From contig JAZNLK010000044.1 of assembly GCA_045579055.1 (NCBI GenBank), positions 1-32,512 of the forward strand: DNA of 32,512 nt, read 5' to 3'. Shown in pieces: positions 7,879 to 16,997 of this stretch. The notes under the pieces were generated by a model. It ran no database searches. It saw only the letters and a list, made by a program, of their open reading frames with translations, and was not told where the DNA came from. The stretch comes from SIG440 sp045579055 (GTDB taxonomy: Bacteria > Bacillota > Clostridia > Monoglobales > Monoglobaceae). The number at the start of each line of letters is the position of its first letter. The stretch's first letter is position 1. A program made the position numbers and the translations under genes.

Positions 7879-9666
7879 TTAGAGCTGTTCAAGGAATTTA
7901 TACTGAGCCATATACAAGTTGTAATATTTTCCCTTCTGCTCAAGAAGTTCTTCGTGAGTTCCACATTCCTCAATCGTTCGGTTTGCCACATACATAATTC
8001 TTGAGCTGTTCTTTATTGTTGAAAGTCTGTGAGCAATAACAAAGGACGTTCTGCCCTTGAGAAGCTGTTCAAGACCCTTCTGAAGGTCAATTTCGGTTTC
8101 GGTATCAATACTGGAAGTCGCTTCATCCAGAATAAGGATTGCAGGGTCACAAAGAAGCGTTCTTGCAAAAGCAATAAGCTGTTTCTGACCTACCGAAAGA
8201 CCGCTTCCGCCTTCACGAATCTGCGTGTTATAACCGTCAGGAAGCTCTGCAATAAACTTGTCGGCACAAACAGCTTTTGCCGCCGCAATAACCTCTTCAT
8301 CAGTGGCGTCAAGCTTGCTGTAACGGATGTTATCCATAATGGTTCCCGTGAATAAAAAGCTATCCTGAAGCATAATCCCCATTTTGCTTCTCAGGGAATT
8401 CAGTGTCACATCTGCAATATTTTTGCCATCAATTGAAATCTCACCTTCATTAAGATTATAAAACCTTGAAATCAAGTTGATTATTGTTGATTTGCCCGCA
8501 CCTGTGGGACCCACAAATGCAATGGTTTCGCCCTGTTTCACGTCAAAACTCAGATTTTCAAGGATATTGGGCGTATCTTCTTCGTAACGGAAGGTAACAT
8601 TTTTAAAGGACAAATCTCCTTTGATTTCGCCAAGTTCCGTGGCACCCTCCTTGTCGTTTACTATGGTGGGTTCCTGAATGGTGTCAAGAATTCTCTCAAG
8701 ATAGACCGTGCAGTTGATAATCTCGTTGTATATGTTAGTAGAGTTAATTATCGGTTGCCAGAAGTTGCTTACATATGCCGCAAAGGCAATGAGTGCACCA
8801 ATCTGAAGCGTTCCTGCCTGAAGCTTATAAAAGCCCACCGCATAAATAATCAAAGTTACTGCCACCTGAAGAATTGTTACCGACATAGGAATTCCCAATG
8901 CGATACGGCGTGCTTTCAGCCATTTTTTCTTGTTATCGTTACAAAGCCCGTCAAATATTTCCGCATTGATTTTTTCTCTTGCGAAGGACTGAGTAATCTT
9001 TATTCCGTTTATGCTTTCCTGAAGATATGCATTCAGGTTGCTCTGCTTCTGTGAATACTCATTCCATGCACGTTTATGAACCTTTTTCAAAATGATAAGC
9101 GCACCAAGGAACACCGGAACCCCCGCAAGGCAAATAAGGGTAAATTCAACATTCATAGCAAACATAAACGCAAGAATAACAACCAGCTTGAAGAAGTCGG
9201 TAATCAGCCCCATAATCCCGTTTGCCAGCATATTTGTCAGGGTATTGACATAATTCACGACACGAACAAGAATCTTTCCGTGGGGACGCGAATCAAAATA
9301 GGAAAATGGCAGATGCTGAATATGTTTGAATATATCCGAACGAAGATTCTTGATGACGTCAAGAGCCATAATATGGGTCAGCTGAACCTTTTTCTTCAGG
9401 AAATACCAAAGGAGGAATGCCGCAACCACAAGAACGCCTGTCAGCATTAATACGGTTTTGTAATCCTTGCCGGGTATGCAATAGTCAATAACAATCTGAA
9501 TGAAGTATGGCGGAAGCATCTCAAGACCCGCAATACCAAACACCAGAAACGCCGACACAATCAAGATTTTTATGTGAGGTTTTATGTAGCTTCCAAGTGC
9601 TTTCAGACATTTCAGATCCGCTTTCTGATTATATTCTTCATCCATATCATATCTATTTTTAGCCAT
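7879..9666 (-). CDS. Heterodimeric ABC exporter subunit with the catalytic Walker B and degenerate signature
   Basis: ABC exporter half-transporter of 595 residues: a six-helix membrane domain (about 30-325) fused to a nucleotide-binding domain. Walker A GPTGAGKST is at 386-394, Walker B is ILILDE with catalytic Glu515, and the switch histidine is His546 (VIAHRLST). The signature reads LSVGQ (490-494) instead of LSGGQ. Its partner has the opposite defects, so the pair should form one active and one degenerate ATP site, as in BmrCD, LmrCD and TM287/288. The ATG at 9664-9666 follows AGGAGAGGTG, and the gene overlaps its partner by 8 bases. Substrate is unknown; drugs, lipids or peptides are possible for the family. 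Confidence 0.93.
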   Translation of the reverse strand: MAKNRYDMDEEYNQKADLKCLKALGSYIKPHIKILIVSAFLVFGIAGLEMLPPYFIQIVIDYCIPGKDYKTVLMLTGVLVVAAFLLWYFLKKKVQLTHIMALDVIKNLRSDIFKHIQHLPFSYFDSRPHGKILVRVVNYVNTLTNMLANGIMGLITDFFKLVVILAFMFAMNVEFTLICLAGVPVFLGALIILKKVHKRAWNEYSQKQSNLNAYLQESINGIKITQSFAREKINAEIFDGLCNDNKKKWLKARRIALGIPMSVTILQVAVTLIIYAVGFYKLQAGTLQIGALIAFAAYVSNFWQPIINSTNIYNEIINCTVYLERILDTIQEPTIVNDKEGATELGEIKGDLSFKNVTFRYEEDTPNILENLSFDVKQGETIAFVGPTGAGKSTIINLISRFYNLNEGEISIDGKNIADVTLNSLRSKMGIMLQDSFLFTGTIMDNIRYSKLDATDEEVIAAAKAVCADKFIAELPDGYNTQIREGGSGLSVGQKQLIAFARTLLCDPAILILDEATSSIDTETEIDLQKGLEQLLKGRTSFVIAHRLSTIKNSSRIMYVANRTIEECGTHEELLEQKGKYYNLYMAQYKFLEQL

Positions 9667-11449
9667 TGATAACACCTCTCCTTCCTGATAAGTTCATAGA
9701 AACGGGGTGATTGATATGATAGTTCGAAGCATCACCAAAGTCGCCGAACTGATGATCAAATACACTCTTATAATAACCGCCAAGATTCATAAGTATTTCA
9801 TGGGTTCCCCATTCAACAATATTTCCCTGGTTCAGCACAAGAATCAGATCAGCATTCTTAACTGATGAAATTCGGTTTGCAATTATAACCTTGGTGCGGT
9901 TTGTCTGTTTCAGGTTTTCCTGAATGGAGTACTCTGTTTCCATATCCAAAGCTGAAGTGGTGTCATCAAGAACAAGAATTGCCGGATTTTTCAGTAATGC
10001 TCTTGCCAGAGAAATTCTCTGACGCTGACCTCCCGAAAGTCCCATTCCCAGTTCACCGATTATTGTATCATAGCCATCAGGCAACTTTTCGATGAAGCTG
10101 TGGGCATCCGCCATTTTTGCAACACGAATAACATCGTCAATGGTGGCGTTCGGCTCACCGTAAAGGATGTTGTTGGCAATTGTATCCGAAAACAGAAAAA
10201 CGCTCTGCATCGCACTGGCAACATTCTTTCGTATGGTTGCAAGGTCATAGTTTTTTATGTTTATATCATCTATATATATGGTTCCGTAGGTCGGGTCATA
10301 GAATCGGGAAAGCAGGTTTATTATGGTGGACTTGCCCGACCCGGTTGGGCCGATTATTGCAAGGGTCTGCCCCGCCTCAACGGTAAAGTTCATATTCTTG
10401 GCAACTCTTGTTCCTTCAAAGGCAAAAGTCACGTTCTTGAACTGAATCTTTCCGCTGACCCCTGTGTCACGTTTCTTAACTTCACGGTTCTTAATTACCG
10501 GTTCTTCTTTTTCAAGAGCAATTATTTTCATACTGCTTGCAACAAATTGCTGGAACTGAATGAGCACATCCCCAACTGTTGACATAGGCGTTGTAATACA
10601 CCAAAGGGAGCCGTTTATAGTGGTGAATTCACCTACGCTCAAGTCGCCGCGAATTACAAATATACCGCCCACCAGGATAAATATAATACTTGTAACTTTC
10701 ACACAGAAATAAAGAGGCGGATAATACTTTGTCCACAGGTCAATATGATTCATAAACGCATCGTTATACTGCTGATTCTTTTTTTCAAACTTTTCAATTT
10801 CGTAATCTTCACGTGCATAAGCCTTCACAACACGGTTTGCATCGATGTTCTCACGTACAACCGAACTGAGTTCTGCGGCGGATTCACGAATTCTGATAAA
10901 TGCTGATTTGTTGGTTTTGGAAAGTTTATAGGCAAAATAACCTATAATCGGAGTAATTGAAAAAAGTGCAAGAGTAATAACCCAGTTTATGGAAACAAGA
11001 ACAATAAAACCGATTACAATAAAGAAACACAAATTGACTATCGCAACAGATGTGTTGGACAGCAAAATTCTTATTGCATCGGTATCCATGGTAAGTCTGT
11101 TCATCAGATCGCCCGTCTTTGAGCGGTCATAGAAATAACAGTCAAGCCCTTGAAGCTTGTTATATAATTTATTTCTTATTGCTTTTATGGTATTCTGAGA
11201 AATATGTTCAAGAACCAACTGTCTCATATACTGAACCAGTTCTCTGATACAGATAATAGCAAAAATAATCACCACATACTGAATCAAAAGGCTCTCAACA
11301 CCGCCATAGATAACATCGTCCACGAAAAAACCAATGACGACGGGATAGACAAAAGCACCGACTATATAAATCGGCGATAGCAATAAAAAGACCATTATAC
11401 TGGCTTTATATTTTTTTATGTAACCCCACAACCACTTCAAAGAATCCAT
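9659..11449 (-). CDS. Heterodimeric ABC exporter subunit with degenerate catalytic residues
   Basis: First gene of the exporter pair, 596 residues: six-helix membrane domain (about 15-310) plus nucleotide-binding domain. Walker A GPTGSGKST (367-375) and signature LSGGQ (471-475) are intact. The catalytic glutamate after Walker B is Asp496 (LVLDDTTSALD), and the switch histidine is replaced by Asn525 (IIANRISS). This subunit therefore supplies the signature motif to the active site formed with its partner and hosts the non-hydrolysing site itself. The extended C-terminus after residue 570 is short and polar. ATG 11447-11449 has AGGTGA upstream. A near-consensus promoter precedes it. Confidence 0.93.
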   Translation of the reverse strand: MDSLKWLWGYIKKYKASIMVFLLLSPIYIVGAFVYPVVIGFFVDDVIYGGVESLLIQYVVIIFAIICIRELVQYMRQLVLEHISQNTIKAIRNKLYNKLQGLDCYFYDRSKTGDLMNRLTMDTDAIRILLSNTSVAIVNLCFFIVIGFIVLVSINWVITLALFSITPIIGYFAYKLSKTNKSAFIRIRESAAELSSVVRENIDANRVVKAYAREDYEIEKFEKKNQQYNDAFMNHIDLWTKYYPPLYFCVKVTSIIFILVGGIFVIRGDLSVGEFTTINGSLWCITTPMSTVGDVLIQFQQFVASSMKIIALEKEEPVIKNREVKKRDTGVSGKIQFKNVTFAFEGTRVAKNMNFTVEAGQTLAIIGPTGSGKSTIINLLSRFYDPTYGTIYIDDINIKNYDLATIRKNVASAMQSVFLFSDTIANNILYGEPNATIDDVIRVAKMADAHSFIEKLPDGYDTIIGELGMGLSGGQRQRISLARALLKNPAILVLDDTTSALDMETEYSIQENLKQTNRTKVIIANRISSVKNADLILVLNQGNIVEWGTHEILMNLGGYYKSVFDHQFGDFGDASNYHINHPVSMNLSGRRGVING

Positions 11450-11500
11450 AAAGTGTCACCTCGCATAGCATTTTGCGAAAATTTGTTATTACATATCGTA

Positions 11501-11528
11501 ATTATAGCACCATTTGATTTAATGTCAA
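11501..11528 (-). promoter_or_regulatory. Consensus sigma-A promoter of the ABC exporter operon
   Basis: Minus strand TTGACA (11528-11523), 16 bases, TATAAT (11506-11501): both boxes are perfect. The leader of about 45 bases contains a small inverted repeat, TCGCA and TGCGA separated by 8 bases at 11461-11478. This could be an operator, but I cannot support that further. A promoter this strong on an exporter would usually need repression, and no regulator is adjacent. Confidence 0.85.
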
Positions 11529-11564
11529 CCCATTTTTAAAAAATATTTTAATAATTTTTTCACA

Positions 11565-11609
11565 GAAAAAAAAAGAGGGACTGTTTGAAAACACCGTTTC
11601 AAACAGTCC
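11565..11609 (-). terminator. Strong Rho-independent terminator after the mrp gene
   Basis: A perfect 13-bp stem (11578-11590 with 11597-11609, GGACTGTTTGAAA and its complement) has a 6-base loop. On the minus strand it is followed by CTC and a run of nine T. It ends the ddl-murI-argS-protease-mrp operon 17 bases after the mrp stop. Confidence 0.92.
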
Positions 11610-11626
11610 TCCAAAAACTATCTGTT

Positions 11627-12475
11627 CTACCCCTTCACAAGAGCCTTTACCGATTCAAAAGCATCGCCCAGATATGCTGAACTTTCAACAGCTTCAACCT
11701 TGCCGGCATCGCATCTTGAAGCGATTTCGGGTTTCATTGGGATTCTGCCCAACGCCTTGAGCCCGAAGCTTTTGGCAACCTCATCCAGCTTGCTCTCACC
11801 AAACACGTGAATTTTTTCCGCACAATTGGGACATTCAACATAGCTCATATTCTCAACAACACCAAGTATGGGAATATTCATCAGCTTCGCCATATTTACA
11901 GCCTTTTCAACAATCATCGAAACCAATTCCTGAGGAGAAGTCACCACAATTATTCCGTCAACAGGAAGTGACTGGAAAACCGTCAGAGGAACGTCACCTG
12001 TGCCGGGAGGCATATCAACAAACATACAGTCAACATCTTCCCACACAACGTCCGTCCAGAACTGCTTAACGGTTCCGCCGATAACAGGACCACGCCAAAC
12101 AACAGGATCGGTTTCGTTTTCAAGAAGGAGATTGATTGACATTATTTTTGTACCACCACGGCTAACCACAGGCATAATACCGTATTCAGAGCCCTCAGCC
12201 TTTGATGTTATGCCAAAAAGTCTGGGGATTGACGGGCCTGTGATATCTGCATCAAGAATAGCACTGCGATAACCTTCTCTCTGCATTCCTGCCGCCATCA
12301 GCGATGTAACAAGAGACTTGCCGACGCCACCCTTTCCGCTGACAATACCAATAACCTTCTTGATGTCACTCATTGAATTCTTCGGAGCAAGAAAGCTCTG
12401 CTCCGCTGTTCTTGAACTGCAGTTTTCGCCGCAGCTTGAACAATCATGTGTACAATTTTCACTCATTTTTCTCAT
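11627..12475 (-). CDS. Mrp/Nbp35-type Fe-S cluster carrier ATPase
   Basis: P-loop ATPase of 282 residues that likely binds and transfers Fe-S clusters in the cytoplasm. The deviant Walker A GKGGVGKS is at 47-54, the switch DADITGPSIP near 75-84, and the C-terminal cluster-binding CPNC at 215-218. The N-terminus adds four cysteines (C8, C12, C15, C19) in a compact CX3CX2CX3C pattern, reminiscent of the extra N-terminal cluster of Nbp35 but spaced differently. It starts 8 bases after the S41 protease gene and ends just before a strong terminator. ATG at 12475 and ATG at 12466 are both possible starts; neither has ideal ribosome-site spacing. Confidence 0.9.
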   Translation of the reverse strand: MRKMSENCTHDCSSCGENCSSRTAEQSFLAPKNSMSDIKKVIGIVSGKGGVGKSLVTSLMAAGMQREGYRSAILDADITGPSIPRLFGITSKAEGSEYGIMPVVSRGGTKIMSINLLLENETDPVVWRGPVIGGTVKQFWTDVVWEDVDCMFVDMPPGTGDVPLTVFQSLPVDGIIVVTSPQELVSMIVEKAVNMAKLMNIPILGVVENMSYVECPNCAEKIHVFGESKLDEVAKSFGLKALGRIPMKPEIASRCDAGKVEAVESSAYLGDAFESVKALVKG

Positions 12476-12483
12476 TTCCCTTC

Positions 12484-13944
12484 TTATATATTTGTGTTAA
12501 AATAATCAATAGCCTCCTGCAGCTGGTCATCAACCTCCACCTGCATAGACTTAAGCTTTTCATAAAGATTCATTTGGGTCGTAAGATCCAGGACACCGTA
12601 AGGATAAAGATTCATTGCTTCCTGGAACATCGTCACGGCATTTTTGAGGTTTTCATCATAAACATCATTTACTTCGCCAATGAAGACTCCCATTTTCTCA
12701 AGCATTTTCTTGGCATTTTCAACCTCAGCTCCCTTGTCGCCCACACGATATTTTTTCGTAAGGCTGAACAACTCAAATTCCGACATATCCACAGGAACAG
12801 CAGAGTTTTCAACAATAATATCGGGAGTAATGCCTTTTTGATGAATATTATTTCCCTGAGGTGTCAGGTAATATGCCACCGTAAACTTCATAAGAGCATT
12901 CTTCGGAACGTCATACATTCCTTGAACGGTTCCCTTGCCAAAGGATTGTGTTCCCACAGCGATGGCAGCCTCATTTTCCACAAGTGCAGCTGTCAGAACC
13001 TCTGAAGCGCTGGCACTCATTTCATTTATAAGAACGACAATATTATATTCACGACCTACGCCCGATGCCTTATACACTCTGCTAAGAACATCAAGCTTAT
13101 GCTCCTCGGTTGTGATTATTTTGTCTTTGGGAAGCAGCATATCTGCTATTGCAACAGCCTGTTCAAGATATCCACCTCCGTTGTCACGAAGGTCAATAAT
13201 CAGATTTTTTGTTCCTGCGGCATCTACTTTGTCCAGAGCCCCACGGAACTGTTCCGCCACATTTTCAGTGAACGAATAAATTGTAATCTTTGCAATCTTC
13301 TTTCCGTCCTGTTCAATCAATTCAAAATCCAAAGAGGCGGACATAACATTTTCTCGTACGATTTCAAAGGTAATAGGCAATTCCATTCCGGAACGCTTAA
13401 CTGTGATTTTCACAGTTGTTCCCTCTTTGCCTCTGATATACTCAATGGCTTCATCAAGCACCATTCCGGTGAGAACCACATCATTTGCCGAAACAATAAT
13501 GTCACCCGATTTTATTCCGGCTTTATCGGCAGGCGAGTCCGGGATTGGCTGTGACACAACCACGTTTCCGTTCTGGGACAAAACCGTCACGCCGATACCA
13601 ACCACTTCATCGTCAAGTGATTCAAGAAAAGACAAAGCTTCTTCTTCGTTATAATACATAGAATTCTCATCAACCGACTCTACCATTGCCCTCACAGCAA
13701 CGTCATAAAGCTCAGGGTTTTCTTCAAGAATTGCATCAAGTGCCTCAAGATAAAGATTGTTTTCTACCAAACTCTCATATCTGCCAAACAGAGCAATATT
13801 TTTTGCGATATTTTTTATAAAGTCTGAATACTTATATTCAACTTCCTTTGTCTCTGCAGTCTCTTCGGCAAATACTGCCACACACGAAAAACTGAAGGTC
13901 AGAATCAACATCCATGTTGCAAAAATTTTTGCCGCACGTTTCAT
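12484..13944 (-). CDS. S41 family (CtpA-type) carboxy-terminal processing protease
   Basis: Exported serine protease of 486 residues. A signal peptide (MKRAAKIFATWMLILTFSFS, cleavage probably after AVFA near 26) is followed by a helical N-terminal part, a PDZ domain (about 110-185), the S41 catalytic domain and a C-terminal peptidoglycan-binding-like domain (about 398-455). The catalytic dyad is Ser312 in SASASE and Lys337 in QSFGKGTVQ, at the 25-residue spacing known for CtpA. Such proteases trim extracytoplasmic proteins, in spore-formers sometimes in sporulation signalling; the substrate here is unknown. ATG 13944 has an AGGAG site, and the gene lies 50 bases after argS. Confidence 0.92.
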   Translation of the reverse strand: MKRAAKIFATWMLILTFSFSCVAVFAEETAETKEVEYKYSDFIKNIAKNIALFGRYESLVENNLYLEALDAILEENPELYDVAVRAMVESVDENSMYYNEEEALSFLESLDDEVVGIGVTVLSQNGNVVVSQPIPDSPADKAGIKSGDIIVSANDVVLTGMVLDEAIEYIRGKEGTTVKITVKRSGMELPITFEIVRENVMSASLDFELIEQDGKKIAKITIYSFTENVAEQFRGALDKVDAAGTKNLIIDLRDNGGGYLEQAVAIADMLLPKDKIITTEEHKLDVLSRVYKASGVGREYNIVVLINEMSASASEVLTAALVENEAAIAVGTQSFGKGTVQGMYDVPKNALMKFTVAYYLTPQGNNIHQKGITPDIIVENSAVPVDMSEFELFSLTKKYRVGDKGAEVENAKKMLEKMGVFIGEVNDVYDENLKNAVTMFQEAMNLYPYGVLDLTTQMNLYEKLKSMQVEVDDQLQEAIDYFNTNI

Positions 13945-13994
13945 ATTTTCATCTCCTAATTTTAAAAGTTCCGTTCACTACACAAACTCACAAA

Positions 13995-15695
13995 CTACAT
14001 TTTTTCAGGTGCATTGATTTTCAACATTCCCAGAATACCCTTTATAACAATTCTCGTGCTGTCAACCAGCTTGAGACGTGCATTCATAACAGCCTCATCT
14101 TCAACCTTAACACGACAAGCGTTATAGAATGTATGGAACGCTGCCGCAAGATCCATAACATATCTTGTAATTTTTGCGGGCTCACGGGTTTCTGCAGCCA
14201 TACGAATTTCTTCAGGAAGGTCGCAAAGCTTTTTGAGCAGAGCCAGTTCCTCCTTTTCCACAAGAACAGAAGGATTAATTTCGCCAAAGGCTTTCACATT
14301 GATTCCCTCTTCACTCAAAACCCTGAGAATACTGCAGATTCTTGCATGGGCATACTGAACATAGAAAACCGGGTTTTCACTTTCCTGTTTAACCGCCAGG
14401 TCAAGGTCAAAATCAAGATGGCTGCCTGCCATACGCATATTAAAGAGGAATCGTGCCGCATCAACAGACACATCCTCAAGCAAATCTGTCAATGTGATTG
14501 CTTTTCCTGTACGCTTTGACATTCTCACAGCTTCTCCGTCACGAGTGAGACGAACAAGCTGCATAATCGAAACCTCAAACTTGTCGGGATCAATTCTGCA
14601 AGCCGCAAGAGCCGCTTTCATTCTGGCAATATGTCCGTGGTGGTCTGCACCCCAAACGTCAATTACCAAATCGAACCCACGTGTTTCAATCTTATTGATA
14701 TGATAAGCAATATCTGCCGCAAAATATGTGGGAATTCCATTCTGACGAACAAGAACCTCATTCTTTTCAAGACCCATCTTTTCGCAGTTAATCCAGATTG
14801 CTCCGTCTTCTTCATAGGTATAACCCGCCTTTGTGAGACGGTCAATTGCCTCCTGCACCTTGCCATTCTTGTGAAGTTCACTTTCACGGAACCAAACATC
14901 ATAGAAAATACGGTATTTTTCAAGGTCTGTTTTGAGATATTCAACATTCTTTTCCAATGCATAACCAACAAGCGCCGCCTTGCGTTCTTCAGAAGAAGCT
15001 TCAAGATACTTGTCACCCTCAATTGCAATAAATGCCTTTGCGTGTTCTGTTATGTCATCGCCGTGGTAACCATCTTCGGGGAATTCCATTGCATCTTCAC
15101 CCTTAAGCTGCTGAATATATCTTGCCTCCAGTGACTTTCCGAACTTTTCAATCTGATTTCCGGCATCATTCACATAGAACTCACGGGTAACATCATAACC
15201 GGCATACTCAAGAACACTTGCCATACAGTCACCCAAGGCACCGCCACGGGCATTGCCCATATGCATAGGTCCGGTGGGATTGGCACTGACAAATTCCACC
15301 ATAACCTTTTTACCCTTGCCCATTTCTATCTTTCCGTAATCACTACCCTTTTCTTCAATTTCACGGATTACGTCATAAAGTCTTGCATTGGACAAATAGA
15401 AGTTAATGAAGCCTGCCCCTGCAACCTCCACCTTTTCGATTTCGCCGCCTGTTGCAATCTCAGCCGCAATGGCTTCAGCAATCTTTCTGGGAGGCATTCT
15501 CAGTTCCTTGGCAAGAAGCATTGCAATGTTGCAGGCAAAGTCGCCGTGCTGTTCGTCCTTCGGAATTTCCAGCTGAATTTTATTCTCCACACACAGTCCT
15601 TCGGGAACAGCAAATGCACCCTTTTCAGAAGCTTTCAAAAAAGCTTCTTTCACAGCCTGTCCGATTTTAATTTTTGAATTTTCAATGATACTCAT
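13995..15695 (-). CDS. argS: Arginyl-tRNA synthetase
   Basis: Class I synthetase that charges tRNA-Arg in the cytoplasm. The 566 residues contain the N-terminal Add-1 domain (QHGDFACNIAM), the HIGH-like motif HMGN (145-148), the KMSKS-like MSKRTG (392-397) and the C-terminal DALR anticodon-binding domain ending in the expected LGMLKINAPEKM. The frame is open to TTG 15707, but ATG 15693-15695 has GGAG 6 bases upstream and gives the usual N-terminus. It follows the DUF1934 gene, a conserved pairing in Firmicutes (ywiB-argS in Bacillus). Confidence 0.96.
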   Translation of the reverse strand: MSIIENSKIKIGQAVKEAFLKASEKGAFAVPEGLCVENKIQLEIPKDEQHGDFACNIAMLLAKELRMPPRKIAEAIAAEIATGGEIEKVEVAGAGFINFYLSNARLYDVIREIEEKGSDYGKIEMGKGKKVMVEFVSANPTGPMHMGNARGGALGDCMASVLEYAGYDVTREFYVNDAGNQIEKFGKSLEARYIQQLKGEDAMEFPEDGYHGDDITEHAKAFIAIEGDKYLEASSEERKAALVGYALEKNVEYLKTDLEKYRIFYDVWFRESELHKNGKVQEAIDRLTKAGYTYEEDGAIWINCEKMGLEKNEVLVRQNGIPTYFAADIAYHINKIETRGFDLVIDVWGADHHGHIARMKAALAACRIDPDKFEVSIMQLVRLTRDGEAVRMSKRTGKAITLTDLLEDVSVDAARFLFNMRMAGSHLDFDLDLAVKQESENPVFYVQYAHARICSILRVLSEEGINVKAFGEINPSVLVEKEELALLKKLCDLPEEIRMAAETREPAKITRYVMDLAAAFHTFYNACRVKVEDEAVMNARLKLVDSTRIVIKGILGMLKINAPEKM

Positions 15696-15736
15696 ATATT
15701 TCTCCAATCTGTCCCCACGGACATTAAATTTCTTTT

Positions 15737-16168
15737 TTATGATACAATCTTGTCAACCGTAAGTTTGAGACGATTTGTCAGATAGTCCCTGTTGTCGATA
15801 TCAAGAATATATTCAATCGCAAGGTTTCCTCCCTCATCGCTGAGATTGTTCTCAACCGAAATGGGGTTGACCCCCACAGGAATAACTCCAAAAGGTGTGT
15901 TGTAGCTACACAGGCATTTTTCACCCAACCTGAATTCCATCCTGCTGTTATACTTTCCCTTTCGGGTCATAGAAACCGCATCCCCGGAAACCTTTATGGT
16001 TGTTGTTGTATCTTCAAAGCCCGTAAGCTCACTTTCTTCATATACAATATAAAACTTTCCGTTTTTCTGTGCAAAAGTACCTTTTGTCTGAAGTTCAATC
16101 TCGTCTGTCAGTTCTTCCCCGTCAGCAGACTGAAGAGTCTTCAGATAAATCATTGCATTGTTTTCCAT
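15737..16168 (-). CDS. DUF1934 (YwiB-like) beta-barrel protein
   Basis: A 143-residue protein matching the DUF1934/YwiB family, small calycin-like beta barrels of unknown function. Recognisable blocks are EIELQTKGTFAQKNGKFYIVYEE, GFEDTTTTIKV, MEFRLGEKCLCSYNTPFG and LAIEYILDID. Its position immediately upstream of argS (41-base gap) supports the call. The start at 16168 has an AAAGG site at a long distance; the ATG at 16153 is an alternative five residues in. Confidence 0.85.
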   Translation of the reverse strand: MENNAMIYLKTLQSADGEELTDEIELQTKGTFAQKNGKFYIVYEESELTGFEDTTTTIKVSGDAVSMTRKGKYNSRMEFRLGEKCLCSYNTPFGVIPVGVNPISVENNLSDEGGNLAIEYILDIDNRDYLTNRLKLTVDKIVS

Positions 16169-16186
16169 TTCATCATCATAGCCTTT

Positions 16187-16993
16187 CTAATACTTCTCTA
16201 TATCAATTTTTCTGACGCTCCCCTGAATTGGTCTGCTCAGGAACATTCCCCCCAGCTGAGCAAAGGTTTCGGCAGAATCGCTGACAAAATAGCTGTGTTT
16301 TCCGCAGCCTTCATCACTCAGCCTTTCCGCACGGTTTAAACATTCAAATGCGTAATCCGCAGCAGCCGCTCCTGAATCAATAAGCACAACATCCTTACCC
16401 ATAATCTCACCGATTACAGATTTCAGAAGAGGGTAATGAGTGCATCCCAAAATGAGAGTGTCAACATCATTTTTCTTTATTTCACAAAGGTATTCTTCCG
16501 CAAAAACCTTGGTAACCTCACTGTCAGCATATCCGTTTTCAACCAACGGAACAAACATAGGGCATGCTTTCTGAAACACAACCGCATCCGGGCAAATACT
16601 CTTTATATACTCCGTGTACTTTCCGCTTTTCACCGTTCCGCTTGTACCCAAAACGCCAATCCGTTTTGACTTTGAGGCTTTCACCGCCGCCTTTGCCGCC
16701 GGTTCGACAACACCGATTATTTGGGTTCCAAACTCGCTGGAAATCCACGGAAGAGCCGCACTGCTGGCTGTTCCGCAGGCAATTATTATCATTTTTATAT
16801 CAAAGGTCTCAAGAAATCTTATATCCTGTCGCACATACTTCAGCAAGGTATCCTTTTCCCTTGAACCATAGGGAACTCTGCCGGTATCTCCGAAATATAT
16901 AACATCCTCGCCCGGCATTATATTCATAATTTCCTTGACGCAGGTGAGACCGCCAAGCCCCGAATCAAAAACGCCTATTGGCCGTTTGTCCAT
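16187..16993 (-). CDS. murI: Glutamate racemase
   Basis: Makes D-glutamate for peptidoglycan. The 268 residues carry the substrate loop GVFDSGLGGLT (7-17) and both catalytic cysteines, Cys73 in ACGTASS and Cys184 in LGCTHYP. The frame is open to 17020, but ATG 16991-16993 with AGAGGA upstream starts the typical MDKRPIGVFDSG. It lies 4 bases after ddl, so both ligase and racemase for the D-amino acids of the stem peptide are co-transcribed. Confidence 0.96.
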   Translation of the reverse strand: MDKRPIGVFDSGLGGLTCVKEIMNIMPGEDVIYFGDTGRVPYGSREKDTLLKYVRQDIRFLETFDIKMIIIACGTASSAALPWISSEFGTQIIGVVEPAAKAAVKASKSKRIGVLGTSGTVKSGKYTEYIKSICPDAVVFQKACPMFVPLVENGYADSEVTKVFAEEYLCEIKKNDVDTLILGCTHYPLLKSVIGEIMGKDVVLIDSGAAAADYAFECLNRAERLSDEGCGKHSYFVSDSAETFAQLGGMFLSRPIQGSVRKIDIEKY

Positions 16994-16997
16994 TATA

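Noticed and set aside
7879..11449. Exporter subunits as decaying genes because of lost catalytic residues
   Set aside because: The substitutions are complementary between the two subunits, as in known functional heterodimeric exporters.
11461..11478. Inverted repeat TCGCA/TGCGA in the exporter leader as a repressor site
   Set aside because: Arms of only 5 bp and no adjacent regulator; recorded under the promoter but not called.
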